Shown here piece after piece: positions 8,441-17,477 of a stretch of DNA of 38,441 nucleotides. How positions within the stretch are numbered: position 1 is the stretch's first letter; the number at the start of each line of letters is the position of its first letter. The DNA is taken from contig NZ_BATB01000037.1 in assembly GCF_000466965.1 (NCBI RefSeq), forward strand, positions 1-38,441. Direction: 5' to 3'. The stretch is from Limimaricola cinnabarinus LL-001. Its GTDB lineage: Bacteria; Pseudomonadota; Alphaproteobacteria; Rhodobacterales; Rhodobacteraceae. Made by a program: the position numbers and the translations under genes. The notes beneath the pieces were generated by a model, which saw only the letters and a program-made list of their open reading frames with translations, made no database searches and was not told where the DNA came from.

Positions 8441-10098
8441 ATGTCAGGCATGAGACCGCAGGAGCGGTTCTGGATATTTCCCAAGGTGAACCGACCCGTG
8501 TTCATCACCTCGGCGGCGTTGATCGTCGGGTTCATTCTGTTCGGCGCGATCTTCGACGAATTGGCCAACACCGTCTTCACCTCGGTGCAGGGCTGGCTCG
8601 CTGGCTATTTCGGCTGGGCGATGATCATCCTCGTCAACCTGCTGCTGGTCTTCACCATCTTCATGGCGGTCGGGCCGTTCGGGGATGTCCGACTTGGGCG
8701 GATGGACGAGAACCCTGAATATTCGCTGTTCTCGTGGACCGCGATGCTGTTCAGCGCCGGCATCGGGATCGGCCTGATCTACTGGGGCGTGGCAGAACCG
8801 ATGTATCACTACTTCGCGCCGCCCGATGCCGACCCCGAGACGGTCCGCGCCGCACAGGAGGCCATGGCGATCAGCTTCATGCATTGGGGCTTCCACGCTT
8901 GGGCGATCTATGCGGTGGTAGCGCTGGCGCTGGCCTACTACCACTTCCGCAAGGGCCTGCCGCTGGCGATCCGCTCGGCGCTCTACCCGCTGATCGGCGA
9001 CCGGATCTATGGCCGCTGGGGCGATCTTGTCGACATCATCGCGGTCTTCGGCACCATGTTCGGCATCGTCACCTCGCTTGGTCTGGGTGCCACGCAGGTG
9101 AATGCGGGGCTGAGCGAGCTTTTCGGCGTGCCCAACAACGTCGCGGTGCAGATTGCGATCATCGCCGCGATCACCGGCATGGCGACGCTGTCGGTCGTCG
9201 CCGGTCTCGATGGCGGCATCAAGCGGCTGTCCAATATCAACATCGTCCTGACGCTGCTGTTTCTCGCCTTCATGGTGATCGTCGGACCGACGCTGTTCAT
9301 CCTCGACAGCTTCGTCGACAATTACGGCTACTACCTGAGCCGTCTCGTGCAACTCGGCACCTGGAACGAGGGCTGGCAGGGCGGCAACGACGCGGGCAAC
9401 TGGCAGGAAAGCTGGACCATCTTCTACTGGGCTTGGTGGGTGAGCTGGGCGCCTTCGTCGGTGTCTTCGTGGCGCGCATCAGCCGTGGCCGCACGGTGCG
9501 CGAGTTCATGCTCGGCGTGATGCTGATCCCATGCTCGATCATGTTCTTCTGGTTCACCGCGTTCGGCGGCACGGCGATCTCGATCTCGCTCACAGGGGAT
9601 ACGGCGTTGGTCGATGCCACGCGCGAGAACTATGCCAACACCATGTTCGCACTGCTCGACTATTTCCCGTTCTCGGGCTTCACCTCACTCTTTGCGACGG
9701 TGCTGATCGTGATGTGGTTCGTGACCTCGTCGGATTCAGGCAGCTTCGTGATCGACATGCTGACCGCAGGCGGCGATCCGAACCCCCCGAAGGTGCAGCG
9801 CATCTTCTGGGCGGTGTCCGAAGGGGCGGTGGCCTCGGTGCTGCTGCTGGCAGGGGGCCTGGGCGCGTTGCAGGCGGCGGCGGTGATCGCGGGCTTTCCC
9901 TTCGCGGTGGTGCTTGTGCTCATCGCGTGGGGCCTGATCCGGGCACTGCGCTGGGACAACCTGATGGTGCATCGTCACCGCCAGCGGTTCCGTAGCGACG
10001 CCGAGGCCGAGCACAACATGGGCAGCGAAACGCATGACGCCTATGCTTCGATGGGTACGACGACGCCGGTGGCCGGGGACCGCGCCCCGGCAGAATGA
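8441..10098 (+). pseudogene. BCCT family (betaine/choline/carnitine) transporter, frameshifted
   Basis: This is a twelve-helix secondary transporter for quaternary ammonium compounds such as glycine betaine or choline, used for osmoprotection or carbon supply. Visible landmarks are SAGIGIGLIYWGVAEPMYHY (the glycine-rich segment and WGVAEP), SFMHWGFHAWAIY, SLGLGATQVNAGL, and the tryptophan-rich signature FYWAWWVSWAP followed by FVGVFVARISRGRT. ATG 8441 has GGAGGG at 8429-8434. The frame breaks inside the signature at about 9452-9453; restoring one C gives WAPFVGVF and a 552-residue protein. No glycine-betaine catabolic genes are adjacent, so the substrate stays open. It converges on the gamma-glutamyltransferase. 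Confidence 0.88.
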
Positions 10099-10101
10099 GA
10101 A

Positions 10102-10135
10102 ATCGCGGCGCCCGGCACATGGCGGGCGCCGCGAT
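10102..10135. terminator. Bidirectional 13-bp-stem hairpin between convergent genes
   Basis: ATCGCGGCGCCCG (10102-10114) pairs perfectly with CGGGCGCCGCGAT (10123-10135) around an 8-base loop. It sits 3 bases after the BCCT stop and 21 before the end of the gamma-glutamyltransferase gene. There is no long U-tract, but position and strength suit a terminator shared by both genes. Confidence 0.7.
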
Positions 10136-10156
10136 CCCACTGGCCGGGGCAGGGGG

Positions 10157-11947
10157 TCAGTCGCCCAAGGCGATACCCTCGCGCCGCGGATCGGCGCCGC
10201 CCTTGAGCGTTTCGCCGATTTCGATCGCGTGCAGCCCCGATGTCAGGTCGCGAATTTCGGTCTCATAGCCGATTTCCTGCAGCGGGCCTTCGATCGCCTC
10301 GGCGTCGGTGCCCGCCTCGAGGTCGAAGGTTCCGAAGCGGTTCACCAGATGCGGCGCGGCGAGAGCCTGCTGCACGTCCATGCCCCAATCGGCCCAGTTG
10401 ACGATGGCCTGCGCGACATAGCCGATGATCCGGCTGCCGCCGGGGCTGCCCACGACCAGCACGGGCGCGTTGCCCTGCATCACGATCGTGGGTGCCATTG
10501 AGGACCGCGGCCTCTTGCCCGGCTCGACCCGGTTGGCGATGGGGCGGCCCTCCTCATGCGTGGCAAAGCTGAAATCGGTCAGCTCGTTGTTCAGAAGAAA
10601 CCCGCGTACGAAGAGCCGCGAGCCGAAGCCGTTCTCGATGGTCGTGGTCATCGACAGCGCGTTGCCCATTTCGTCGACGATGGAGATGTGGCTGGTCGAG
10701 GGCAGCTCGATCGAGACGTCGTCACCCCAAAGCGTCGCGTGCTGCCACTCGGGCTCGCCCGGCGCCACCTCGGGCAGCGCGTCGTCGCCCGCCAGAAGCG
10801 CGGCCCGCCCGGAGAGATAGGCCGGATCGACGAGGCCCTCGGTCGGCATCGGCACGTAGTCGCTGTCGGCCATGTAGCGGCCGCGATCCGCAAAGGCGAG
10901 GCGCGAGGCGTCGCCGATCAGCCGCCATGCCTCGGCGCTGTCAGGCCCCATGCCAGCGAGGTCGTAGGTCTGGAGCATGCCGAGGATCTGTCCCACGGTG
11001 AGCGCGCCCGAGGAGGGCGGCCCCATGCCACAGACCTCGTAGTCGCGGTAATCGGCGCAGACCGCGTCGCGCTCGACCACGTCGTAGATCGCGAGATCGC
11101 GCTCGGAGAGCACGCCCGGATTGCCTTCGGCATCCCGCACCGTCGCCACGATGTCGGCGGCGATGCCGCCCTCGTAGAAAGCGTCCGCTCCGCCTTGGGC
11201 GAGGGCGCGCAGCGTTTCGGCATATTCTGGGTTCTTCAGCATGTCGCCTTGCGCGATGGCGGTGCCGCCCGGAAAGAAATACGCGGCCGTGCCTTCAAAC
11301 CGCTGCAGCCGATCCGCATCGTCGCCGACCAGCCCGGCGAGGCGTGGTGAAACCTCGAAGCCCTCCTCGGCATGGCGGATGGCCGCGTCGAACAGGCCCG
11401 CCCAGTCGGAGTTGCCCCATCTCTCATGCGCGGCCTCGAGCAGGCGCGGCGTGCCGGGGGTCCCGACGGACAGGCCGCCCACCACGGCGTCGAAGAAGTC
11501 GAGCGGCTGGCCGCTCTCGTCTTGGAACAATGTGGGCGTCGCGGCCAGCGGCGCGGTTTCGCGACCGTCGAGCGTGGTCAGCTCCCCCGTCTCAGCGTCG
11601 TACCAGACGAGGAAGGCGCCACCCCCCAGGCCCGAGCTTTGCGGCTCCACGAGACCCAGAACCGCCTGCACCGCGACCATCGCGTCCGCGGCCGTCCCGC
11701 CCGCGCGCAGCACCTCGGCCCCGGCCTCGACCGCGAGGGGATTGGCGGCGGCGACCATCCAGTTTTCGGCTTCGACCGGTCGGCCCGCCGACTTGGCCTC
11801 CATCGCGGCGCGGGCGGCCTCGGACAGTCCGGCGATCTCACCCGAGGAGGTGCCCTCGGTCGTGACGGCGTCGGCGGCCTGCTGCGCCAGCAGCGGTACC
11901 GGGGCCAGCAGGAATGGAATAGCGGTCATGAACCTTGAATGCCTCAT
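10157..11947 (-). CDS. ggt: Gamma-glutamyltransferase
   Basis: GGT cleaves or transfers the gamma-glutamyl group of glutathione and related compounds in the periplasm. The 596-residue precursor has a signal peptide (MRHSRFMTAIPFLLAPVPLL, then AQQ). The self-processing nucleophile is Thr418 in LPSTSHISIVDEMGNA. Other landmarks are EPQSSGLGGGAFLVWYD (101-117), GPPSSGALTVGQ (309-320) and GSPGGSRIIGY (500-510). Autocleavage before Thr418 would give the usual large and small subunits. ATG 11947 has GGAGGAGGGCACG upstream. The gene diverges from the amide operon across 334 bases and may share its role in nitrogen or peptide scavenging, although there is no direct evidence of joint control. Confidence 0.95.
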   Translation of the reverse strand: MRHSRFMTAIPFLLAPVPLLAQQAADAVTTEGTSSGEIAGLSEAARAAMEAKSAGRPVEAENWMVAAANPLAVEAGAEVLRAGGTAADAMVAVQAVLGLVEPQSSGLGGGAFLVWYDAETGELTTLDGRETAPLAATPTLFQDESGQPLDFFDAVVGGLSVGTPGTPRLLEAAHERWGNSDWAGLFDAAIRHAEEGFEVSPRLAGLVGDDADRLQRFEGTAAYFFPGGTAIAQGDMLKNPEYAETLRALAQGGADAFYEGGIAADIVATVRDAEGNPGVLSERDLAIYDVVERDAVCADYRDYEVCGMGPPSSGALTVGQILGMLQTYDLAGMGPDSAEAWRLIGDASRLAFADRGRYMADSDYVPMPTEGLVDPAYLSGRAALLAGDDALPEVAPGEPEWQHATLWGDDVSIELPSTSHISIVDEMGNALSMTTTIENGFGSRLFVRGFLLNNELTDFSFATHEEGRPIANRVEPGKRPRSSMAPTIVMQGNAPVLVVGSPGGSRIIGYVAQAIVNWADWGMDVQQALAAPHLVNRFGTFDLEAGTDAEAIEGPLQEIGYETEIRDLTSGLHAIEIGETLKGGADPRREGIALGD

Positions 11948-12160
11948 CGTGCCCTCCTCCTTGGGTTGTCGCCATGAAACCCGCCATGACGCCGCGCGGC
12001 AAGCCGCATCGGTGAAATGACCGGCATGCGCCTCCGGCAGGGCAGGCGCGATGAATCATCGACGCCGTGCCGCTTTCGCAAGCAAGATGCGCAAAGCTGC
12101 GGCCGAACGGGTCTTGGGGCAATGGTCCGGCCTTCGAAAAGCAATAACCTGAAGTATGGC

Positions 12161-12187
12161 TTGACCCGGTGCCGGGTGCCGTAGGAT
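12161..12187 (+). promoter_or_regulatory. Possible sigma-70-type promoter of the ami operon
   Basis: TTGACC (12161-12166) and TAGGAT (12182-12187) could form -35 and -10 elements with a 15-base spacer, which is short. It would start transcription near 12194, upstream of the leader hairpins. The call rests on sequence resemblance only. Confidence 0.35.
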
Positions 12188-12225
12188 GCTTCTCCCAAAC
12201 CCGGCCTTCGCCGGATGGCAGTCAC

Positions 12226-12271
12226 GCCCGTTTCGGAACGCGTATTTCGTGGTCCGGTGCGGGCTTTTTTT
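12226..12271 (+). terminator. Intrinsic terminator in the amiC leader (candidate attenuator)
   Basis: The outer stem GCCCG/CGGGC (12226-12230 with 12260-12264) continues through U-G and U-U pairs to an inner stem CGGA/TCCG (12234-12237 with 12253-12256) and further pairs to a UAUUU loop, and is followed directly by seven T's (12265-12271). The amiC start is 10 bases later. No plus-strand gene ends upstream before 10098, so this terminator can only act on the leader of the operon it precedes. A second hairpin, CCGGC-CTTC-GCCGG, lies at 12201-12214. AmiR-type ANTAR proteins are known to act by preventing such termination. Confidence 0.7.
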
Positions 12272-12281
12272 ATGGGTGATC

Positions 12282-13349
12282 ATGCGCCGCGACATCACGA
12301 TAGGCTTGCTGTATTCCAGCGTCGGCGAATATGCCGCCCTGTCGGAGGCTTGTCGCCGGGGCGCGCTGTCGGCGATCTCGGATCTCAATGCCGATCCCGA
12401 CGGCGCGTTGACGATTGAGGTGGTGGCGCGCGATCCGGGCGGCAATCTCGACCTCTACGAGCCGCATTGCACCGAGATCCTGCGCGACCGCGAGATCCGC
12501 CACGTGGTCGGCTGCGTCACCTCGTCGAGCCGCAAGGAGGTGATCCCGGCGCTGGAAAAGGCGGGCGGCACCTTGTGGTATGCCTGTCCCTATGAGGGGT
12601 TCGAGACCTCGGACCGGGTGATCTATACCCATGCCTGCCCGAACCAGCATCTGTTGCCGCTGCTGCATTGGGTGTTCTCGCGCTTTGGGCGGCGCGGCTA
12701 TCTGGTCGGCTCGAACTACATCTGGGGCTGGGAGATGAACCGGGTGGCGCGCGAGGCGATCGGCCGCGACAATGGCGTCGTCACCGGCGAGCGGAACCTG
12801 CCGCTGGGTGATGTCGACGTGGCCCGGCTGATCGCCGAGATCCGCGCCACGAAGCCGGATTTCGTGCTCAACAACCTGATCGGCAATTCCTCCTACGCCT
12901 TTCTCGCGGCGATGCGCGAGCTGCGCGAGAGCGATCCCGATTTCGCCGACGGGCATTGCCCGGTGCTGTCGTGCAACCTCACCGAATGCGAGCTTCCGGC
13001 CCTCGGGGAGCTGGCCGAGGGATTGATCTCGGCGGGGCCGTTTTTCGCAGGGGGCCGGTCCGAGAGCATGGCCGGGGCGCGGATGCTCGATTCGTCGCTC
13101 GAAGCGGCGGCGCACCGGGCGGTCATGGCGCTGGCCGATCTCGAGATCGCGGGGCCACGGGCGGCGCTGCCCCGGCATGGCATCGACCCCGAGACGCATC
13201 ACATGATGCAGCCGGTGCTGATCGCGCGGGTCGAGGGGGGGCGGTTTCGGGTGATGCACAGCGAGGCCGCGGTCGAGGCCGATCCATACCTCGCGCGGCG
13301 CGAACGCTGGCCCGGCGCCATGCGCCCGACGCTGAAGCTCGTGACATGA
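12282..13349 (+). CDS. amiC: AmiC-like amide-sensing regulator (periplasmic-binding fold)
   Basis: In Pseudomonas, AmiC is a cytoplasmic amide sensor that sequesters the antiterminator AmiR until a short-chain amide binds. This 355-residue protein has the family pattern throughout: IGLLYSSVGEYAALSEACRRGA at the start (read in parts), VVGCVTSSSRKEVIPALEK, LWYACPYEGFETSDRVIYTHA, LVGSNYIWGWEMNRVARE and DPETHHMMQPVLIARV. It has no signal peptide, so it is a cytoplasmic sensor and not the transport receptor, which is encoded downstream. ATG 12282 gives the correct family N-terminus; the ribosome-binding site is weak and the start sits close behind the leader terminator. Its stop overlaps amiR by ATGA. 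Urea-type binding proteins share the fold but are exported. Confidence 0.85.
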   Translation: MRRDITIGLLYSSVGEYAALSEACRRGALSAISDLNADPDGALTIEVVARDPGGNLDLYEPHCTEILRDREIRHVVGCVTSSSRKEVIPALEKAGGTLWYACPYEGFETSDRVIYTHACPNQHLLPLLHWVFSRFGRRGYLVGSNYIWGWEMNRVAREAIGRDNGVVTGERNLPLGDVDVARLIAEIRATKPDFVLNNLIGNSSYAFLAAMRELRESDPDFADGHCPVLSCNLTECELPALGELAEGLISAGPFFAGGRSESMAGARMLDSSLEAAAHRAVMALADLEIAGPRAALPRHGIDPETHHMMQPVLIARVEGGRFRVMHSEAAVEADPYLARRERWPGAMRPTLKLVT

Positions 13350-13978
13350 GCCGCCGCTTCGCCACGCCCGAGCTTGGCGGCGCGACCGCGCTGGTGCTGC
13401 ACCGCCCGCACGCCTCAGTGCAGGCGTTGAGCCGCCAGCTCGCGGCAATCGGACTGCGCGCGGTGGCGGTCTGGCCCGAACTCGGGCCGGAGGCGCTGGC
13501 CGCCGATTTCGTGTTCTTCGACGCCGACCAATGCCACGACGCGATGTTTCCGTGGCCACCGGGCGAGGCGCCGATGCCGATGATCGCGCTCATCGGCTCG
13601 GAGGCGCCGGGGCGGATCGAATGGGCGCTGGGGCAGGGGGCGGATGCGCATCTGCTCAAGCCCATCGGCGCGGCGGGAGGGTATTCGGCGCTGCTGATCG
13701 CCCGGCAGGGCTTCGAGGCGCGGTGCCAGGCCAGCGGCGAGATTGCCACCCTCAAGGCGAGGCTGGCCGAACGCCAGACCATCGTGCGCGCAGTGCTGAT
13801 GCTGATGGCGCGGGGCCGCAGTGAGGACGAGGCCTATGCGCAATTGCGCGCCCTCGCCATGGCGTGGCGCGAGACCATCGAACAGGCGGCGCGCCGTATC
13901 GCCGCCGACCCCGGCGGGACCGATGAGACCGCCGACACCGACGAGACGACCGGATTGCGAAAGGGACATGATGTCTGA
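13346..13978 (+). CDS. amiR: AmiR-like ANTAR-domain transcription antiterminator
   Basis: The 210-residue product has an N-terminal pseudo-receiver-like part (about 1-125, with VFFDADQCHDAMFPW and GADAHLLKPIG) and a C-terminal coiled-coil plus ANTAR region (LKARLAERQTIVRAVLMLMA, then GRSEDEAYAQLRALAM). ANTAR proteins bind paired hairpins in nascent mRNA and stop termination. It directly follows amiC with a 4-base overlap, the arrangement of the Pseudomonas amide system, so the two proteins probably form the silencing complex. Its stop overlaps the next gene. Its RNA target would be the terminator-bearing leader before amiC, although I do not see the canonical A1/G4 hexaloops there. Confidence 0.82.
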   Translation: MSRRFATPELGGATALVLHRPHASVQALSRQLAAIGLRAVAVWPELGPEALAADFVFFDADQCHDAMFPWPPGEAPMPMIALIGSEAPGRIEWALGQGADAHLLKPIGAAGGYSALLIARQGFEARCQASGEIATLKARLAERQTIVRAVLMLMARGRSEDEAYAQLRALAMAWRETIEQAARRIAADPGGTDETADTDETTGLRKGHDV

Positions 13979-14882
13979 CACCAGCGGCACCCAGCCGGTG
14001 CGCGCACTGCTGCCCGTGACCGGGCCGCGCCCCAAGGGCGTATGGGCGCGGCTGATGCGGCGCAAGCTGGCGCTGTTCGGCCTCGGCCTGATCGTGGCGG
14101 TGGTGGCGGGGGCGATCCTCGCGCCGTGGCTCACCCCCTATGACCCGAACGAGCAGCGGTTCGAAGGGCTCACCCTGACCGGCGCGCCGCTGCCGCCCAA
14201 TGCCGATTTTCTGCTCGGCACCGATCTTCTGGGTCGCGATCTGCTGACCCGGATCCTCTACGGCGCGCGCACCTCCCTGATCATCGGGGTGGTGGCCAAC
14301 GGCATCGCGCTGGTGATCGGCACGGTGATCGGCGTCACCGCCGGATACTTCCGCGGCTTCTACGGCGCGGTGCTGATGCGCTTCACCGACCTGATGATGG
14401 CGTTTCCCGCGCTCCTGCTTGCGATCTGCCTCGCCGCGATCTTTCAGCCGTCGCTGTGGATCGTCGCCATGGTGATTGCCATCGTGAACTGGGTGCAGAC
14501 GGCCCGGGTGCTCTATACCGAGACCACCTCGCTGGCCGAGCGCGAGTTCATCGCCGCCGAGAAGACGCTGGGCGCGGGGCATGCGCGGATCCTCATCCGC
14601 CACATCCTGCCGCATCTGGTGCCGACGATCATCGTCTGGGGCACGCTGGGCATCTCGACCACAGTGCTTCTGGAGGCGACGCTGAGCTTCCTCGGCATCG
14701 GGGTGCAGCCGCCGACGCCGTCATGGGGCAACATCATCTTCGAGAACCAGACCTATTTCCAGGCCGCCCCCTGGCTGGTGTTCTTTCCCGGCGCCGCGAT
14801 CCTGATCCTCGCGCTGTCCTTCAACCTTCTGGGCGACGCGCTGCGCGACGTGCTCGACCCGACGCAAAGGGGGCGCGACTGA
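13971..14882 (+). CDS. ABC transporter permease, DppC/OppC type
   Basis: This inner-membrane permease of a peptide/nickel-type (class 5 binding protein) importer has the OppC-like N-terminal region with PWLTPYDPNEQ and the loop FLLGTDLLGRDLLTRILYGA, then hydrophobic helices and the cytoplasmic EAA loop (FIAAEKTLGAGHARILIRHI). The C-terminus ALRDVLDPTQRGRD is typical. Length is 303 residues. ATG 13971 is chosen over ATG 13968 because of its spacing from AAGGGA at 13961-13966; it overlaps the end of amiR by 8 bases. It pairs with the next permease. The putative cargo is an amide or an amide-bearing peptide because of the neighbouring AmiC/AmiR and formamidase. Confidence 0.9.
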   Translation: MSDTSGTQPVRALLPVTGPRPKGVWARLMRRKLALFGLGLIVAVVAGAILAPWLTPYDPNEQRFEGLTLTGAPLPPNADFLLGTDLLGRDLLTRILYGARTSLIIGVVANGIALVIGTVIGVTAGYFRGFYGAVLMRFTDLMMAFPALLLAICLAAIFQPSLWIVAMVIAIVNWVQTARVLYTETTSLAEREFIAAEKTLGAGHARILIRHILPHLVPTIIVWGTLGISTTVLLEATLSFLGIGVQPPTPSWGNIIFENQTYFQAAPWLVFFPGAAILILALSFNLLGDALRDVLDPTQRGRD

Positions 14883-15802
14883 TGGCCGCCTATCTGATCC
14901 GCCGGCTTATGGTCTCGGTGCTGATCCTGCTCGGGGTCTCGTTCATCACCTTCTTCCTGCTCTACGCGCTGCCCGCCGACCCGGTGCGCCAGATTGCCGG
15001 ACGCTCGGCGACGGCGCAGACGGTGGAAAACATCCGCCAGCAGCTCGGCCTCGATCAGCCGCTTCTGGTGCAATACTGGCGCTATCTCACCGGGCTGGTT
15101 CAGGGCGATCTGGGCCGCAGTTACCTGCAACGCACCGAGGTCGGCACGCTGATCGCGGCGCGGCTTCCGGCCTCGCTCCTCCTGATGGCGGGCGCGATCG
15201 GCTGCGAGCTGGTGCTGGGCCTCACCATGGGGGTGATCGCGGCACTGAGACGCGGCACAGCCACCGACCAGACCCTGATGATCGCGAGCTTCGTCGGCGT
15301 CTCGGCCCCGCAATTCGTGGTGGGCCTGCTACTCCTCTACGTCTTCGCGGTGCAGCTCGGCTGGTTCCCGATCGGCGGCTACGGCACATGGGCGCATCTG
15401 GTGCTGCCTTCGGTGACGCTCGGGATCATGGGATCGGGCTGGTACAGCAGGATGATGCGCTCCTCGATGGTCGACGTGCTGCGCGCCGACTACATCCGCA
15501 CCGCGCGAGCCAAGGGGCTGGCGCGCCGCCGGGTGATCCTGCGCCACGCGCTTCCGAACGCGATCCTGCCGGTGATCGCGATGATCGGCATCGACATCGG
15601 CATCTTCATGGGCGGCATCGTCGTGGTCGAGAGCGTGTTCGGCTGGCCCGGCATCGGCCAACTCGCGTGGCAGGCGATCCAGCGTGTCGACATTCCGATC
15701 ATCATGGGCGTCACGCTGGTCTCGGCCTGCGCCATCGTCATCGGCAACCTGCTGGCCGACCTCGTCACCCCGCTCATCGATCCGCGCATCAAGCTGCGCT
15801 GA
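14882..15802 (+). CDS. ABC transporter permease, DppB/OppB type
   Basis: The second permease subunit is 306 residues. It shows the OppB pattern MAAYLIRRLMVSVLILLGVS, DPVRQIAGRSAT, the loop LGLDQPLLVQYWRYLTGLVQ followed by GDLGRSY, and an EAA loop (DYIRTARAKGLARRRVILRH). The ending LVTPLIDPRIKLR is the usual DppB C-terminus (DPRI). ATG 14882 overlaps the preceding stop by one base (TGATG). The order permease C before permease B is reversed compared with classic dpp operons. Confidence 0.9.
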   Translation: MAAYLIRRLMVSVLILLGVSFITFFLLYALPADPVRQIAGRSATAQTVENIRQQLGLDQPLLVQYWRYLTGLVQGDLGRSYLQRTEVGTLIAARLPASLLLMAGAIGCELVLGLTMGVIAALRRGTATDQTLMIASFVGVSAPQFVVGLLLLYVFAVQLGWFPIGGYGTWAHLVLPSVTLGIMGSGWYSRMMRSSMVDVLRADYIRTARAKGLARRRVILRHALPNAILPVIAMIGIDIGIFMGGIVVVESVFGWPGIGQLAWQAIQRVDIPIIMGVTLVSACAIVIGNLLADLVTPLIDPRIKLR

Positions 15803-15848
15803 GACCCCGGACGACCAACCAAGAAACGACCCCGACAGGAGAGTGAAC

Positions 15849-17476
15849 ATGAAGAGACTTCTGACCTCGACCGCGCTGATCGCAGCACTTGCCGTGCCCG
15901 CCATGGCGCAGGACTACACCCCCGATCCCGAGGCCCGGACGGGCGGCGCGATCACCATCACCTATAAGGACGACGTCGCCACGCTCGACCCGGCGATCGG
16001 CTACGACTGGCAGAACTGGTCGATGATCAAGTCGGTCTTCGACGGTCTGATGGACTACGTCCCCGGCACCACCGAGCTGCGTCCCGGCCTCGCCGAGAGC
16101 TACGAGATTTCCGATGACGGGCTCACCTATACCTTCAAGCTGCGCTCCGGCGTGACCTTCCACAACGGCCGCGAGATGACGGCCGAGGACGTGAAATACT
16201 CGCTCGACCGCGTCACCGACCCCGAGACCCAATCACCCGGTGCCGGCTTCTTCGGCGCGATCGAGGGGTTCGACGCCGCGTCGTCGGGCGAGGCCGAGGG
16301 TCTGTCGGGGGTGAAGGTGGTCGATGACAGCACCGTCGAGATCACGCTGACCCGGCCCGACGCGACCTTCCTGCACGTGATGGCGCTCAACTTCGCGAGC
16401 GTCGTGCCGCAGGAGGCGGTCGAGGCGGCTGGCGGCGATTTCGGCAAGGAGCCCGTGGGCACCGGCGCCTTCAAGCTTGGTGAATGGACCATCGGCCAGA
16501 GGCTCGTGTTCGAGAAGTTCGAAGATCACTGGCGCGAGGGCGTGCCCTATCTCGACCAGATCACCTTCGAAGTGGGTCAGGAGCCGATCGTGGCCCTTCT
16601 GCGGCTTCAGAACGGCGAGGTCGACGTGCCCGGCGACGGCATCCCGCCCGCCAAGTTCGTCGAGGTGATGAACGACCCGGCTCAGGCCGAGCGCGTGGTC
16701 GAAGGCGGGCAGCTGCACACGGGCTATATCACGCTGAACACGCGGATCGCGCCCTTCGACGATCCCAAGGTGCGGCAGGCCGTCAACATGGCGATCAACA
16801 AGGACCGGATCACCCAGATCATCAACGGCCGCGCCGTGCCCGCGAACCAGCCGCTGCCGCCCACCATGCCGGGTTACACCGAGGGCCATGAGGCTATGCC
16901 TACGACGTCGAGGCGGCCAAGGCGCTTCTGGCCGAGGCCGGCCACGCGGACGGGTTCGAGACCGAGCTTTTCGTGATGAACACCGATCCCAACCCGCGCA
17001 TCGCGCAGGCGATCCAGCAGGATCTGAGCCAGATCGGCATCGACGCCTCGATCCAGTCGCTGGCCCAAGCCAACGTGATCGCAGCGGGTGGCGAGGAGAG
17101 CCAAGCGCCGATGATCTGGTCGGGTGGCATGGCCTGGATCGCCGACTTCCCGGATCCGTCGAACTTCTATGGCCCGATCTTGGGCTGCGCGGGTGCGGTG
17201 CCGGGCGGCTGGAACTGGTCGTGGTACTGCAACGAGGAGCTCGACGCGATGGCCGCCGAGGCCGACGCCATGGCCGATCCAGGCCAGGCCGAGGACCGGC
17301 TCGCCAAGTGGTCCGAGGTCTACATGAAGGTGATGGAGGACGCACCTTGGGTGCCGGTCTTCAACGAGCAGCGCTACACCATGAAGTCCGAGCGCATGGG
17401 CGGTGACGATGCGCTCTATGTCGACCCGGTCTCGATCCCGGTGAACTACGACTATGTCTACGTGACCGAGCAGTAA
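15849..17476 (+). pseudogene. ABC transporter substrate-binding protein, family 5, frameshifted
   Basis: This is the periplasmic receptor of the importer. It has a signal peptide (MKRLLTSTALIAALAVPAMA) and the family 5 patterns PGLAESYEISDDGLTYTFKL, RSGVTFHNGREMTAEDVKYS and EPVGTGAFKL. AGGAG at 15837-15841 precedes ATG 15849. The first frame runs to 16976 but loses homology after MPGYTEGHE; the family sequence GYAYDVEAAKALLAEAG continues in another frame and ends at 17476. Restoring one G at 16892-16893 gives 542 residues. The ligand pocket is not predictable from sequence. Peptide, nickel and amide receptors all belong here, and the operon favours an amide-related ligand. Confidence 0.9.
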
Positions 17477-17477
17477 C

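Noticed and set aside
12157-12175. Possible sigma-54 promoter (TGGC...TGC) before amiC
   Set aside because: The GG to GC spacing is 11 bases rather than the required 10, and the TTGC half is incomplete.
12201-12214. CCGGC-CTTC-GCCGG hairpin as an ANTAR recognition motif
   Set aside because: As a hexaloop it reads CCUUCG, lacking the A at position 1 and G at position 4 expected for ANTAR targets; kept only as a leader hairpin.
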